Source: Bradyrhizobium sp. Y36
GTDB lineage: Bacteria; Pseudomonadota; Alphaproteobacteria; Rhizobiales; Xanthobacteraceae
DNA length: 64,000 nucleotides
Direction: 5' to 3'
Assembly (NCBI RefSeq): GCF_002531575.1
Contig: NZ_NWTI01000022.1
Span: 1-64,000, forward strand
Numbering within the stretch: the stretch's first letter is position 1; the number at the start of each line of letters is the position of its first letter. The notes under the pieces are model-generated. The model had not been told where the DNA came from. It saw only the letters and a list, made by a program, of their open reading frames with translations, and did not search any database. Of the stretch, positions 33,680 through 41,659 are shown in pieces. The position numbers and the translations under genes were made by a program.

Positions 33680-34768
33680 TCAGGCCTCTAACCGCGTCCG
33701 GCCGTCGGCGCTGAACAGATGCAGCTTCGCCCGGACGGCCGCGACGCGGATTTTCGCGCCGATGGCGGGGGCTTCGGTTCCGGGGATGCGGACGATGATC
33801 TCGCCGGGCGGCAGCTCGCCGGGGGTGGCAGCGACGTGCTGCTCTTCCTGCTCGCGCGAGCCGTAGACGAAGGTTTCGGCGCCGACGCGCTCGATCGCCT
33901 CCACGGTGAGCGGCAAGGCGACGCCGCCGGCCGGGGTCTGGTCGGTGATGACGAAATCCTCGGGGCGGATGCCGAGGATGCCGGCGTCGGCGGCGTTGCT
34001 GCCGGCGAGCTGCGACCTGATCTCCTCGGGGCGCGTCGCCATCAAATTCATCGGCGGGGCGCCGATGAAGGAGGCGACGAAAGTGGTCGCCGGCTTCTCG
34101 TAGATCGCCAGCGGATTGCCGACCTGCTCGACCTGGCCGCCGTTCATCACCACGAGGATGTCGGCAAGCGTCATGGCTTCGAGCTGGTCGTGGGTCACGT
34201 AGATCGAGGTCGTGTTGAGCCGGCGCTGCAATTTGCGGATCTCGACCCGCATCGCGATGCGCAGCTTGGCGTCCAGATTGGAGAGCGGCTCGTCGAACAA
34301 AAACACCTTCGGCTGGCGCACGATGGCGCGGCCCATGGCGACGCGCTGGCGCTGGCCGCCGGAGAGCTGGCGCGGCTTGCGCTCCAGCATCGAGGTGAGC
34401 TCGAGCACGCGCGCGGCTTCCTCGACGCGGGTCTTGATCTCGGCCTCCGCCATGCCGCGGTTGCGCAGGCCGTAGGCCATGTTGTTGTAGACGCTCATAT
34501 GCGGATAGAGCGCGTAGTTCTGGAACACCATCGCGATGTCGCGATCGGCGGGCTCGATCTGGTTGACGATGCGGCCGCCGATGTCGATCTCGCCACCGGT
34601 GACGGTCTCGAGGCCGGCGACCATGCGCAGCAGGGTGGACTTGCCGCAGCCGGAGGGGCCGACCAGCACGCAGAACTGTCCGTCGCCGACATCGACATTG
34701 ACGCCCTTGATGGCCTCGAAGCCGCCGGGATAGGTCTTGCGGACGTTGCGCAGGGTGACGTTGGCCAT
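33680..34768 (-). CDS. ugpC: sn-Glycerol-3-phosphate ABC transporter, ATP-binding subunit
   Basis: This 362-residue ATPase drives uptake of glycerol-3-phosphate, or its diesters, with UgpA and UgpE. Walker A is GPSGCGKST, the signature LSGGQRQRVAMGRAI and Walker B VFLFDEPLSNLD; the C-terminal TOBE/OB regulatory domain (about 235-362) is typical of the MalK-UgpC group. It begins 6 nt after the ugpE stop and is the last gene of ugpBAEC. Other CUT1-type substrates cannot be excluded from the ATPase alone; the operon context supports ugp. Confidence 0.92.
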   Translation of the reverse strand: MANVTLRNVRKTYPGGFEAIKGVNVDVGDGQFCVLVGPSGCGKSTLLRMVAGLETVTGGEIDIGGRIVNQIEPADRDIAMVFQNYALYPHMSVYNNMAYGLRNRGMAEAEIKTRVEEAARVLELTSMLERKPRQLSGGQRQRVAMGRAIVRQPKVFLFDEPLSNLDAKLRIAMRVEIRKLQRRLNTTSIYVTHDQLEAMTLADILVVMNGGQVEQVGNPLAIYEKPATTFVASFIGAPPMNLMATRPEEIRSQLAGSNAADAGILGIRPEDFVITDQTPAGGVALPLTVEAIERVGAETFVYGSREQEEQHVAATPGELPPGEIIVRIPGTEAPAIGAKIRVAAVRAKLHLFSADGRTRLEA

Positions 34769-34774
34769 AACTCT

Positions 34775-35623
34775 CTACTTCTCCGTCTCGACCAGACCGC
34801 GCACGAACAATTTCTGCATCACGACGACAACGAACACCGGCGGCAGCATCGCAAGCACGGCGGTCGCCATCACGATCGGCCATTCGGTCAGCGCGTCGGT
34901 AGTGGTGATCATCTTGCGGATGCCGACCTGGATGGTCTGCATGTCGTCGCGGGTGGTGATGAGCAGCGGCCAGAGATATTGATTCCAGCCGAGGATGAAC
35001 AGGATCACGAACAGCGCCGCCATGTTGGTGCGCGACAGCGGGAGCAGCGTATCCCAGAAGAAGCGCAGGGGACCTGCGCCGTCGATGCGCGAGGCCTCCA
35101 GCAGCTCGTCCGGCACGGTCATGAAGAACTGGCGGAACAAGAGCGTCGCCGTGGCCGAGGCGATCAGCGGCAGCGCCAGGCCCGCATAGCTGTCGAGCAT
35201 GTGCAGGTCGGCGACGATCTTGTAGGTCGGATAGATGCGGACCTCGACCGGCAGCATCAGGGTGATGAAGATGATCCAGAAGATCGGCATCCGCAGCGGA
35301 AAGCGGAAATACACGATCGCATAGGCCGAGATGATCGAGATCGCGATCTTGCCGACCGCGATCAAGAGCGCCATCACCAGCGAGTTCAGCATCATGTTGC
35401 CGACCGGCTCGCGGGTCGAGCCGCTCGTGCCGACGAAGATGGTCTGGTAGTAGGTCTCGAAGAAATGGCCGCCCGGGAGCAGGGACATCTGCCCGTTCGC
35501 GATCAGCGCGTTGTCCTGCGTCGAGGCAATGATCGCGATGTAGACCGGGAACGCGACGATCGCGATTCCGATCCAGAGGATGATGTGGGCGACGTAGCGC
35601 CGGAAGCCCTCTTCCTCGACCAT
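34775..35623 (-). CDS. ugpE: sn-Glycerol-3-phosphate ABC transporter, permease UgpE
   Basis: I chose the ATG at 35623 (MVEEEGFRRYVAHIILWIG), giving 282 residues, the normal UgpE length, with six membrane segments. The EAA loop reads EASRIDGAGPLRFFWDTLLPL. The ATG shares its A with the ugpA stop (TGATG), so the two are translationally coupled. A much longer frame running back into ugpA is only an artefact of the missing stops in that frame. Confidence 0.93.
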   Translation of the reverse strand: MVEEEGFRRYVAHIILWIGIAIVAFPVYIAIIASTQDNALIANGQMSLLPGGHFFETYYQTIFVGTSGSTREPVGNMMLNSLVMALLIAVGKIAISIISAYAIVYFRFPLRMPIFWIIFITLMLPVEVRIYPTYKIVADLHMLDSYAGLALPLIASATATLLFRQFFMTVPDELLEASRIDGAGPLRFFWDTLLPLSRTNMAALFVILFILGWNQYLWPLLITTRDDMQTIQVGIRKMITTTDALTEWPIVMATAVLAMLPPVFVVVVMQKLFVRGLVETEK

Positions 35624-36504
35624 CAGTACGTCACCTTGCGTTCGACGAAGCGGAACTGGATCCCCGTGAGCACGATCACCATGATCATCAGGATCACCGA
35701 CTGCGCCGCCGAAGAGCCGAGATTGCCGCCGAGCAGGCCGTCGGAATAGACCTTGTAGACCAGCGTTTCCGTCGACTTGCCGGGACCGCCGCGGGTCATG
35801 GTGTCGATGATGCCGAACGTGTCGAAGAAGGCGTAGACGATGTTGACGACCAGCAGGAAGAAGATGGTCGGCGACAGCAGCGGGAAGGTCACGGTCCAGA
35901 ACCGGCGCATCGGGCGCGCGCCGTCGATCGCGGCGGCTTCGAGCACGCTCTTCGGGATGGCTTGCAGGCCCGCGAGGAAGAACAGGAAGTTGTAGGAGAT
36001 CTGCTTCCAGGCTGCGGCGAGGATGATCAGGGCTGCCGCCTGGTCGCCGTCGAGCAGCGGATTCCAGTCGATCCCGGCGGCGCGCAGATAGCGCGAGATC
36101 ACGCCGAGCGAGGGATGCAGCATGAAGATCCAGAGCACGCCGACCACGGGCGGCGCCACCGCGTAAGGCCAGATCAGCAGCGTACGGTAGAGCGTCGAGC
36201 CGCGCAGCGGCTTGTCCGCCATCACCGCGAGCAGCAGTGCAAAGGACAGCGACGAGACCGCGATGGCGAACGAGAAGAAGAAGGTGCGGAGGATCGATTC
36301 GAAATAGGCGGGGTCCCTGAACAGCTCGACGTAATTGTCGAACCAGACGAAGGTGGTCGACAGACCGAAGGCGTCCTGCAGCAGGAAGGACTGGATCACG
36401 GCCTGCAGGGCCGGCCAATAGAAGAAAATCAGGACGATCGCGAGCTGCGGCGCAACCAGCGCGTAAGGCAATAGCTTCGATTGGAAAATGGCTTGCTTTT
36501 GCAT
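35623..36504 (-). CDS. ugpA: sn-Glycerol-3-phosphate ABC transporter, permease UgpA
   Basis: The 293-residue protein has six membrane segments and the EAA motif EAAAIDGARPMRRFWTVTFPL, contacting the ATPase UgpC. It forms the membrane pore with UgpE. The gene lies 50 bp downstream of ugpB, separated by a strong hairpin, and overlaps ugpE by one base. The start is an ATG (MQKQAIFQSKLLPYALVAPQ), the conserved N-terminus. Confidence 0.94.
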   Translation of the reverse strand: MQKQAIFQSKLLPYALVAPQLAIVLIFFYWPALQAVIQSFLLQDAFGLSTTFVWFDNYVELFRDPAYFESILRTFFFSFAIAVSSLSFALLLAVMADKPLRGSTLYRTLLIWPYAVAPPVVGVLWIFMLHPSLGVISRYLRAAGIDWNPLLDGDQAAALIILAAAWKQISYNFLFFLAGLQAIPKSVLEAAAIDGARPMRRFWTVTFPLLSPTIFFLLVVNIVYAFFDTFGIIDTMTRGGPGKSTETLVYKVYSDGLLGGNLGSSAAQSVILMIMVIVLTGIQFRFVERKVTY

Positions 36505-36519
36505 GATGCCCGCGGGAGC

Positions 36520-36544
36520 GGCAGGCCGGCTTGGCCGGCCTGCC
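36520..36544 (-). other. Intercistronic hairpin between ugpB and ugpA
   Basis: An 11-bp perfect inverted repeat (GGCAGGCCGGC at 36520-36530, complement at 36534-36544) with a 3-base loop lies 10 bp after the ugpB stop. No U-run follows on the minus strand. Hairpins of this kind after binding-protein genes often protect the upstream mRNA and raise binding-protein levels over permease levels. Confidence 0.6.
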
Positions 36545-36554
36545 GTCCGTCGCC

Positions 36555-37871
36555 TTATTTCACGGCGGTCTTTTCGAACTGGCGCAGCATGGTGTTGCCG
36601 CGCTCGACGGCGGCGTCCAGCGCCTGCTTGGCGGTCTTCTTGCCGGCCAGCGCCTGCTCGATCTCTTCCGCCCAGACGTCACGCAGCTGAACCATGTTGC
36701 CGAGGCGCAGACCGCGCGAGTTCTCGGTCGGCTCCTTGTTGGTCAGCTCGAGCAGCGGGGTCTCGAGATAGGGCTGGTCCTTGTAGAAGCCCTCTTCCTT
36801 CGCCTTGGCGTAGGCGGCCTTCGTGATCGGCAGATAGCCCGAGGCCTTGTGGATGTAGACCTGACGATCGGTGTCCGAGAGGAAGGTCAGGAATTTCGCG
36901 ACGCCCTTGTAATCGCCGGCCGGCTTGCCGCCCATCACCCAGAGCGAGGCGCCACCGATGATCGAGTTCTGCGGCGCGCCCTTGACGTCGGGATAGTAGG
37001 GCATCGGCACCGCGGTGAAGTTGAACTTGGCCTGCGCCTTGACGTTGCCGAAGAACGCCGAGGAGGTCAGATAGAGCGGGCATTCGCCCGAGGTGAAGCG
37101 GCCTTCGCCGGTGTTGGTGCGGCCGGCATAGTCGTACACCTTGGTCTTCTGAAGCTCGACCAGGGTTTCGAGATGCTTGACCTGAAGCGGTCCGTTGAAC
37201 TCGAGCACGGTGTCGAAGCCGTCGAGGCCGTTGGCCTTGCTCGACAGCGGCACGTTGTGCCAGGCGGAGAGCTGCTCGAGATTGACCCAGGTGATCCAGG
37301 AGCCCGAGAAGCCGCAGGTGTCGTGACCCGCCGCCTTCAGCTTCTTGGCGGCCTCGAACGTCTCCGGCCAGGTCTTGGGAATCTCGACATTGGCCTTCTT
37401 CAGCTCGTCGAGATTGACCCACATGACGGTCGACGACGAGTTGAAGGGGAACGACAGCATCTCGCCCTTCGAGGTCGAGTAGTAGCCGGTGATCGCGGGC
37501 AGATAGATCTTGGGATCGAACTTCTCGCCGGCCTCGGCCATCAGCTTGTAGACGGGCTTCACGGCGCCGGTCGCGGCCATCATGGTCGCGGTGCCGACCT
37601 CGAACACCTGCATGATGTGCGGGGCGTTGCCGGCGCGGAACGCGGCGATGCCTGCGTTCATCGTATCGGGGTAGTTGCCCTTGTAGGTCGGGATCACCTT
37701 GTAGTCGGTCTGCGACGCGTTGAAGTCGTTGGCGAGCTTGACGATGACGTCGTTGTTCGCGCCGGTCATCGCGTGCCACCACTGGATTTCCGTCACGGCC
37801 AGGGCCGGCGAAGCACCGAGACCAACCGCGAGTGCAACAGCAGCAGCCGTGCCAAAATGTCGAAGAGCCAT
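36555..37871 (-). CDS. ugpB: sn-Glycerol-3-phosphate-binding periplasmic protein
   Basis: The ATG at 37871, behind GGGAGG, gives 438 residues with a Sec signal peptide (AAAVALAVGLGASPALA). The mature protein is a CUT1 solute-binding protein that starts VTEIQWWHAMTGANND, the UgpB signature, and carries conserved binding segments such as the SSSTVMWVN and SGSWITWVN stretches. It captures glycerol-3-phosphate in the periplasm for UgpAE. A putative PHO box lies 54 bp upstream, so phosphate-starvation control is likely, as in other rhizobia. Confidence 0.93.
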   Translation of the reverse strand: MALRHFGTAAAVALAVGLGASPALAVTEIQWWHAMTGANNDVIVKLANDFNASQTDYKVIPTYKGNYPDTMNAGIAAFRAGNAPHIMQVFEVGTATMMAATGAVKPVYKLMAEAGEKFDPKIYLPAITGYYSTSKGEMLSFPFNSSSTVMWVNLDELKKANVEIPKTWPETFEAAKKLKAAGHDTCGFSGSWITWVNLEQLSAWHNVPLSSKANGLDGFDTVLEFNGPLQVKHLETLVELQKTKVYDYAGRTNTGEGRFTSGECPLYLTSSAFFGNVKAQAKFNFTAVPMPYYPDVKGAPQNSIIGGASLWVMGGKPAGDYKGVAKFLTFLSDTDRQVYIHKASGYLPITKAAYAKAKEEGFYKDQPYLETPLLELTNKEPTENSRGLRLGNMVQLRDVWAEEIEQALAGKKTAKQALDAAVERGNTMLRQFEKTAVK

Positions 37872-37925
37872 CAAGAAAACCTCCCTTGCCCGTCACTAAA
37901 GAAGCGCTTGCGCTAGCAGCGCCAT

Positions 37926-37943
37926 ATGACGTTCACATGACTG
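37926..37943 (-). promoter_or_regulatory. Putative PHO box of the ugp operon
   Basis: On the minus strand, CAGTCAT and ACGTCAT stand as 7-bp direct repeats 4 bp apart, the spacing of PhoB sites (consensus CTGTCAT-N4-CTGTCAT; 6/7 and 5/7 matches). It lies 54 bp before the ugpB ATG, a suitable place for an activator. Confidence 0.55.
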
Positions 37944-38092
37944 TGTAAGCGGGAGAAACGAAAGCAGCAAGCGCTGCTAAATGGGAAGTCGTCAAATAGG
38001 CGAAGACGAAGCGGGCAGCCTCCTCCGTTCGCGGTGCACTATCGTGCCCGCGCCGCAGTGCGGCATCATTCGTTGGACGGAGGCGGTGGCCG

Positions 38093-39298
38093 CTAGCGCT
38101 TGCGCTCGGGGCCGCAGACCGTGCCCTTTTCGACCATCGCGTCGATCTCGGCCTTGGAGTAGCCGAACTCGCCCAGCACTTCCGCCGAGTGCTGGCTGAA
38201 TTTCGGCGGCAGCCGGCGCAGGCTCGGCTTGCTGCGGTCGAGCCGGATCGGTGACGCCACGCCCTTGTACCAGTCCTTCTCGATGATATCGCCGCGCGCG
38301 ATCGTGTGCGGGTTCTGCAGGGCCTGGTCGATCTTCTGCACGGGCCCGGCGGGCAGGCCTGCGGCCAGCAGGCGATTGCACAGCGGCTCGGCCTCGTGCT
38401 GGCTGAACACCGCGGCGAGCTCGGCGCGCAGCGCCTCGCGGTTGGCGATGCGGTCCTTGTTGCGGGCAAAGCGCGGGTCGGTGCCGAGCTCGGGCTTGCC
38501 GATCTCCTTGGCGAGCTTGCGGAAGGTGCCGTCATTGCCGACGCCGATGAAGATGTTGTCGGTCTTGGTCGGGAAGATCGCGTAAGGCACGAGGTTGGGG
38601 TGCTCGTTGCCGGTGAGCGAGGGCGGCTTGCCATGCATGAAGTAGTTCGCGGTGTGCGGATGCATGATGGCAAGGCCGGTTTCGTACAGCGTCGTCTCCA
38701 GGAACTGGCCCTTGCCCGAGCGCTGCCGCTCCGACAGCGCCATCAGGATGCCGATCGCCGCGTAAAGTCCGGTGGTGATGTCGACCAAGGGGACGCCGAT
38801 CCGCATCGGCCCGCTCTCGGGCGAGCCGGTCGCGGCGATCATGCCGGTCATGGCCTGGATGATGGCGTCATAGCCGGGATTGCCGCCGCGCGGGCCGTCG
38901 GCGCCGAAGCCGCAGATCCGGCAATGCACGAGGCGCGGGAATTTCCGGCTGAGCACATCATTGCCGATGCCCCATTTCTCCAGCGTGCCCGGCTTGAAAT
39001 TCTCGATCAGGACGTCGGCGGTTTCCAGCATCTTCAGCAGCACGACGCGGCCGCCCTCGGAGGCGAGGTCGAGGCCGATCGAGCGCTTGTTGCGGTTGAT
39101 GCCGATGAAATAGGCCGCGTCTTCCTCGTGGAAGGGAGGGCCCCATTCGCGCACCTCGTCGCCGGCAGGCGGCTCGACCTTGATCACGTCGGCGCCGTGG
39201 TCGGCGAGGATCTGGGTGCAGTAGGGACCGCCGAGCACGCGCGTGAGATCGATGACGCGCAGCCCGCTCATTGCGCCCAGTGCAGCTTCAGAACTCAT
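38093..39298 (-). CDS. CaiB/BaiF family CoA-transferase
   Basis: The ATG at 39298 (MSSEAALGAMSGLRVIDLTR) gives 401 residues, the size of class III CoA-transferases; the open frame runs on to 39412 without similarity. Motifs include LGGPYCTQILADHGADVIKVE, the Gly-rich GNPGYDAIIQAMTGM with the catalytic Asp, and AIGILMALSERQRSGKGQ. The enzymes move CoA between an acyl-CoA and a carboxylic acid; the substrate is not evident and no acyl-CoA dehydrogenase sits beside it. It lies 220 bp downstream of the ugpB promoter region, on the same strand. Confidence 0.9.
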   Translation of the reverse strand: MSSEAALGAMSGLRVIDLTRVLGGPYCTQILADHGADVIKVEPPAGDEVREWGPPFHEEDAAYFIGINRNKRSIGLDLASEGGRVVLLKMLETADVLIENFKPGTLEKWGIGNDVLSRKFPRLVHCRICGFGADGPRGGNPGYDAIIQAMTGMIAATGSPESGPMRIGVPLVDITTGLYAAIGILMALSERQRSGKGQFLETTLYETGLAIMHPHTANYFMHGKPPSLTGNEHPNLVPYAIFPTKTDNIFIGVGNDGTFRKLAKEIGKPELGTDPRFARNKDRIANREALRAELAAVFSQHEAEPLCNRLLAAGLPAGPVQKIDQALQNPHTIARGDIIEKDWYKGVASPIRLDRSKPSLRRLPPKFSQHSAEVLGEFGYSKAEIDAMVEKGTVCGPERKR

Positions 39299-39475
39299 GC
39301 CTTCGCTTCCCCTGTGTCGACGTTTGGTCACAGGCCTAGCGAGGTTTTTTTGCGCCAGCAATGGCTTGCTGCGTAGGGCCGCATGCGCTGCCGCACGGCT
39401 ATCCCGCAACATGGCAAATCGAGCGGAAGCGGCCGGCCCGAGGGGGATCCCGGGCCAGCCAATCCGCCGTGCCGG

Positions 39476-39901
39476 TCAGACGACCGTCAGGCGAACGTCG
39501 ACATTGCCGCGCGTGGCGTTGGAGTAGGGGCACACCTGGTGCGCCTTGGCGACCAGCGCTTCGGCTTCGGCGCGGGCGAGGCCCGGCAGCGAGACCGCGA
39601 GGTCGATATCGAGGCCGAAGCCGCCCTCGGAACGCGGGCCGATGCCGACGGTCGAGGTGACGGAGGCGTCCACGGGAACCTTCGGGCCGCCCTGCGAGGC
39701 CACGAACTTCATCGCGCCGATGAAACAGGCGGCATAGCCGGCCGCAAACAGCTGTTCGGGATTATTGCCGGCGCCGCCGCCGCCGCCAAGCTCCTTCGGG
39801 GTGGTGAGCTTGACGTCGAGCGCGCCGTCGAGGGTTGCAGCATGGCCGTCGCGGCCGCCGGTGGCCTTGGCGCTGGTCTTGTAGAGGACGTTCACGGACA
39901 T
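39476..39901 (-). CDS. ohr: Organic hydroperoxide resistance protein
   Basis: Ohr is a thiol peroxidase of the OsmC fold that reduces fatty-acid and alkyl hydroperoxides using lipoylated partners. The ATG at 39901 (MSVNVLYKTSAKATGG) gives 141 residues. The peroxidatic Cys59 (YAACFIGAMK) and the resolving Cys124 (HQVCPYSNATRGN) are both present. It is divergent from the MarR-family regulator gene ohrR, whose two palindromic operators overlap the shared promoter region. Confidence 0.95.
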   Translation of the reverse strand: MSVNVLYKTSAKATGGRDGHAATLDGALDVKLTTPKELGGGGGAGNNPEQLFAAGYAACFIGAMKFVASQGGPKVPVDASVTSTVGIGPRSEGGFGLDIDLAVSLPGLARAEAEALVAKAHQVCPYSNATRGNVDVRLTVV

Positions 39902-39947
39902 TGTCGTCTCCCTTGGGTTTCGATGGGGTGCGATCCATATCGCAGAC

Positions 39948-39972
39948 AATTAGATTGTGCACAATTGAAATT
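39948..39972. promoter_or_regulatory. OhrR operator 1 (palindrome)
   Basis: An imperfect 25-bp palindrome centred on TTGTGCACAA (flanked by AATTAGA and TTGAAATT) lies 47-71 bp before the ohr start. Its AT-rich TTGNNNNNCAA-type half-sites match the second palindrome 12 bp away, as expected for two bound OhrR dimers. Confidence 0.6.
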
Positions 39973-39983
39973 CCGCGGTCTCA

Positions 39984-40007
39984 CATTTAATTGTTCGCAA
40001 TTGAATG
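39984..40007. promoter_or_regulatory. OhrR operator 2 (palindrome)
   Basis: CATTTAATTG (39984-39993) and CAATTGAATG (39998-40007) form a 10-bp inverted repeat with one mismatch around TTCG. It lies 46 bp before the ohrR start, next to operator 1, so OhrR probably represses both divergent genes from here. Confidence 0.6.
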
Positions 40008-40053
40008 TGCCGGCGCGCGGCGCCAGAATGAGACAAGTCCTTTAGAGATTCCC

Positions 40054-40515
40054 ATGCCTCGAAAATCATCGGCAGCGGACGCGCCGCTGCGGCTCGACAA
40101 CCAGATCTGCTTTGCGGTCTATTCGGCCGCGCACGCCTTCAACCGGGTGTACAAGCCGCTGCTCGACCGGCTCGGCCTGACCTATCCGCAATATCTGGTG
40201 ATGCTGGTGCTGTGGGAGCGCGACGACGTGCCGGTCAAGGATATCGGCGAGCGGCTATTCCTGGATTCGGGCACGCTGACGCCGCTGCTCAAGCGGCTGG
40301 AGGCGGCCCATCTCGTCAAGCGCACACGCTCCAGTGAGGACGAGCGCCAGGTGCTGATCGCGCTGACCGCGCAGGGGCATGCGTTGAAGGAGAAAGCGCG
40401 CGCCGTGCCGCAGTCGATCCTGGCGGCATCGGACTGCTCGGTGTCGGAGCTGGTGACGATGAAGGACGAGATCGTGGCGCTGAGGGATCGGCTGAATGCG
40501 GTGATCGGGGAGTAG
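40054..40515 (+). CDS. ohrR: MarR-family organic peroxide sensor OhrR
   Basis: The ATG at 40054 gives 153 residues; the in-frame extension back to 39991 covers the operators. It is a winged-helix repressor (LTYPQYLVMLVLWERDDVPV, then DIGERLFLDSGTLTPLLKRLE as the recognition helix). Cys19 in NQICFAVY is the conserved peroxide-sensing cysteine, and a second one, Cys128 (AASDCSV), matches the position of the resolving cysteine in two-Cys OhrR proteins such as that of Xanthomonas. Oxidation should form a disulfide and release the operators upstream. Confidence 0.93.
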   Translation: MPRKSSAADAPLRLDNQICFAVYSAAHAFNRVYKPLLDRLGLTYPQYLVMLVLWERDDVPVKDIGERLFLDSGTLTPLLKRLEAAHLVKRTRSSEDERQVLIALTAQGHALKEKARAVPQSILAASDCSVSELVTMKDEIVALRDRLNAVIGE

Positions 40516-40523
40516 GGGGCGTC

Positions 40524-40760
40524 TTAGAGCCGCTTCTTGGCGAAGGCACGGCCCGACGCTGACTTCAGGTACTTCTCGAAGGCGACGGCCTGCTGCTCGT
40601 TGCTGAACGCAACATAGGTCTTCAGACGCCAAGGTCGGTATTTCGAGGTGTGAGGGACCTCACCAGCGTTGTGCTTGATCAGCCGAGCGCGCAGGTCGTC
40701 GGTAATCCCAACATAGAAGTGCCGCGAATCGAGGCTCTCAAGAATGTAGACGTACTTCAC
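40524..40760 (-). CDS. Stand-alone GIY-YIG domain protein
   Basis: The 78-residue protein is one GIY-YIG nuclease domain (YVYILESLDSRHFYVGITDD, with the variant YVYIL...FYVGIT core; RLIKHNAGEVPHTSKYRPW next). It resembles the UPF0213/YhbQ class of predicted structure-specific nucleases. The usual catalytic Arg and the later Glu region (FEKYLKSASGRAFAKKRL) are both present. Bradyrhizobium carries several such genes scattered over the genome. It converges on ohrR with 8 bp between. Confidence 0.8.
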   Translation of the reverse strand: MKYVYILESLDSRHFYVGITDDLRARLIKHNAGEVPHTSKYRPWRLKTYVAFSNEQQAVAFEKYLKSASGRAFAKKRL

Positions 40761-40917
40761 GGCGCACTCCCCGGTTGCCGAGGGGAGTTTACACTCGCTT
40801 GGGATCGGATGAAGCCCGGCTTCGCCCTTCGGGCTACGCCGCGGCAGCCTTCGTTCACTTCGCTACGAGGGACTGTCCCAGGCTTGCCGAGCCGTAGCTC
40901 GCGAAGCGAGCGAAGGC

Positions 40918-40993
<76 letters not shown>

Positions 40994-41088
40994 TTAGTCC
41001 TTAACCGGCGTGAACCTGGTTGATCACCCCGGACCGGCGAGCCTTCCGACTCGCGCGGTGCACCCTTTTTCACAGATCTGGGCTGATC

Positions 41089-41499
41089 TCAAGTCTCTTC
41101 ATCACCTCCGACATCACCAATGATGTCGGTCACGTCCTCATCGCCCTCTTCCTCGTCGGCAATGAAGGTCGAATCATCGTCATCGTCGTCGTCGAGGGTC
41201 TCGTCGACCTCGATATCGTCCTCGGACTCGGGCACGACGGCCTTGACCTTGCCGGTGTTCTCCTCGGCATCGGCCTCCTCGAGGGAGACCAACTCTTCGG
41301 CCTCGGCCGGCTCCGGCGTGGCATCCGCCGTCGCCGCGTGCCGGGCTTCGGCGCCGCGGGGCACGCGGGCTGGCGCCACGGGCGCGATCGGCACGACTTC
41401 GCCGGTATAGGGCGAGATCACCGGATTCTTGTTGAGGTCATAGAACTTCTTGCCCGTGGTCGGGCAAATACGTTTGGTTCCGAGTTCGGACTTGGCCAC
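41089..41499 (-). CDS. TIGR02300 family acidic protein
   Basis: The GTG at 41499 (VAKSELGTKRICPTTGKKFY), behind AGGA, gives 136 residues; a longer frame from 41538 is possible. The N-terminal part resembles a zinc-ribbon (GTKRICPTTGKKFYDLNKN) in which the second cysteine is lost. The C-terminal half is extremely acidic (LDDDDDDDSTFIADEEEGDE). The family is restricted to alphaproteobacteria and its function is unknown. It stands just before tRNA-Ala and divergent from aroA, the conserved place. Confidence 0.85.
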   Translation of the reverse strand: MAKSELGTKRICPTTGKKFYDLNKNPVISPYTGEVVPIAPVAPARVPRGAEARHAATADATPEPAEAEELVSLEEADAEENTGKVKAVVPESEDDIEVDETLDDDDDDDSTFIADEEEGDEDVTDIIGDVGGDEET

Positions 41500-41659
41500 G
41501 GCAGGAATCCTGGGAATGTCTGAAAAGCGGTGCTTCACTTGGCTAGTTGGCGGCCCGCTGTCAATAGCGCATTACGGGAGAACGACATGCCCGTGACGGG
41601 GCCCGGACCATGTGGTACCTGCCCCCCAGCCCCTCGCGGGTGAATCCAAGGACACAATC

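Noticed and set aside
33719..35749. 676-codon open frame antisense to ugpC and ugpE
   Set aside because: It spans two well-supported minus-strand genes including their junction and has no protein family character.
34775..36418. A single 547-codon fused permease
   Set aside because: The first half is the ugpA region read in the wrong frame. UgpE starts at 35623 with an overlapping TGATG junction.
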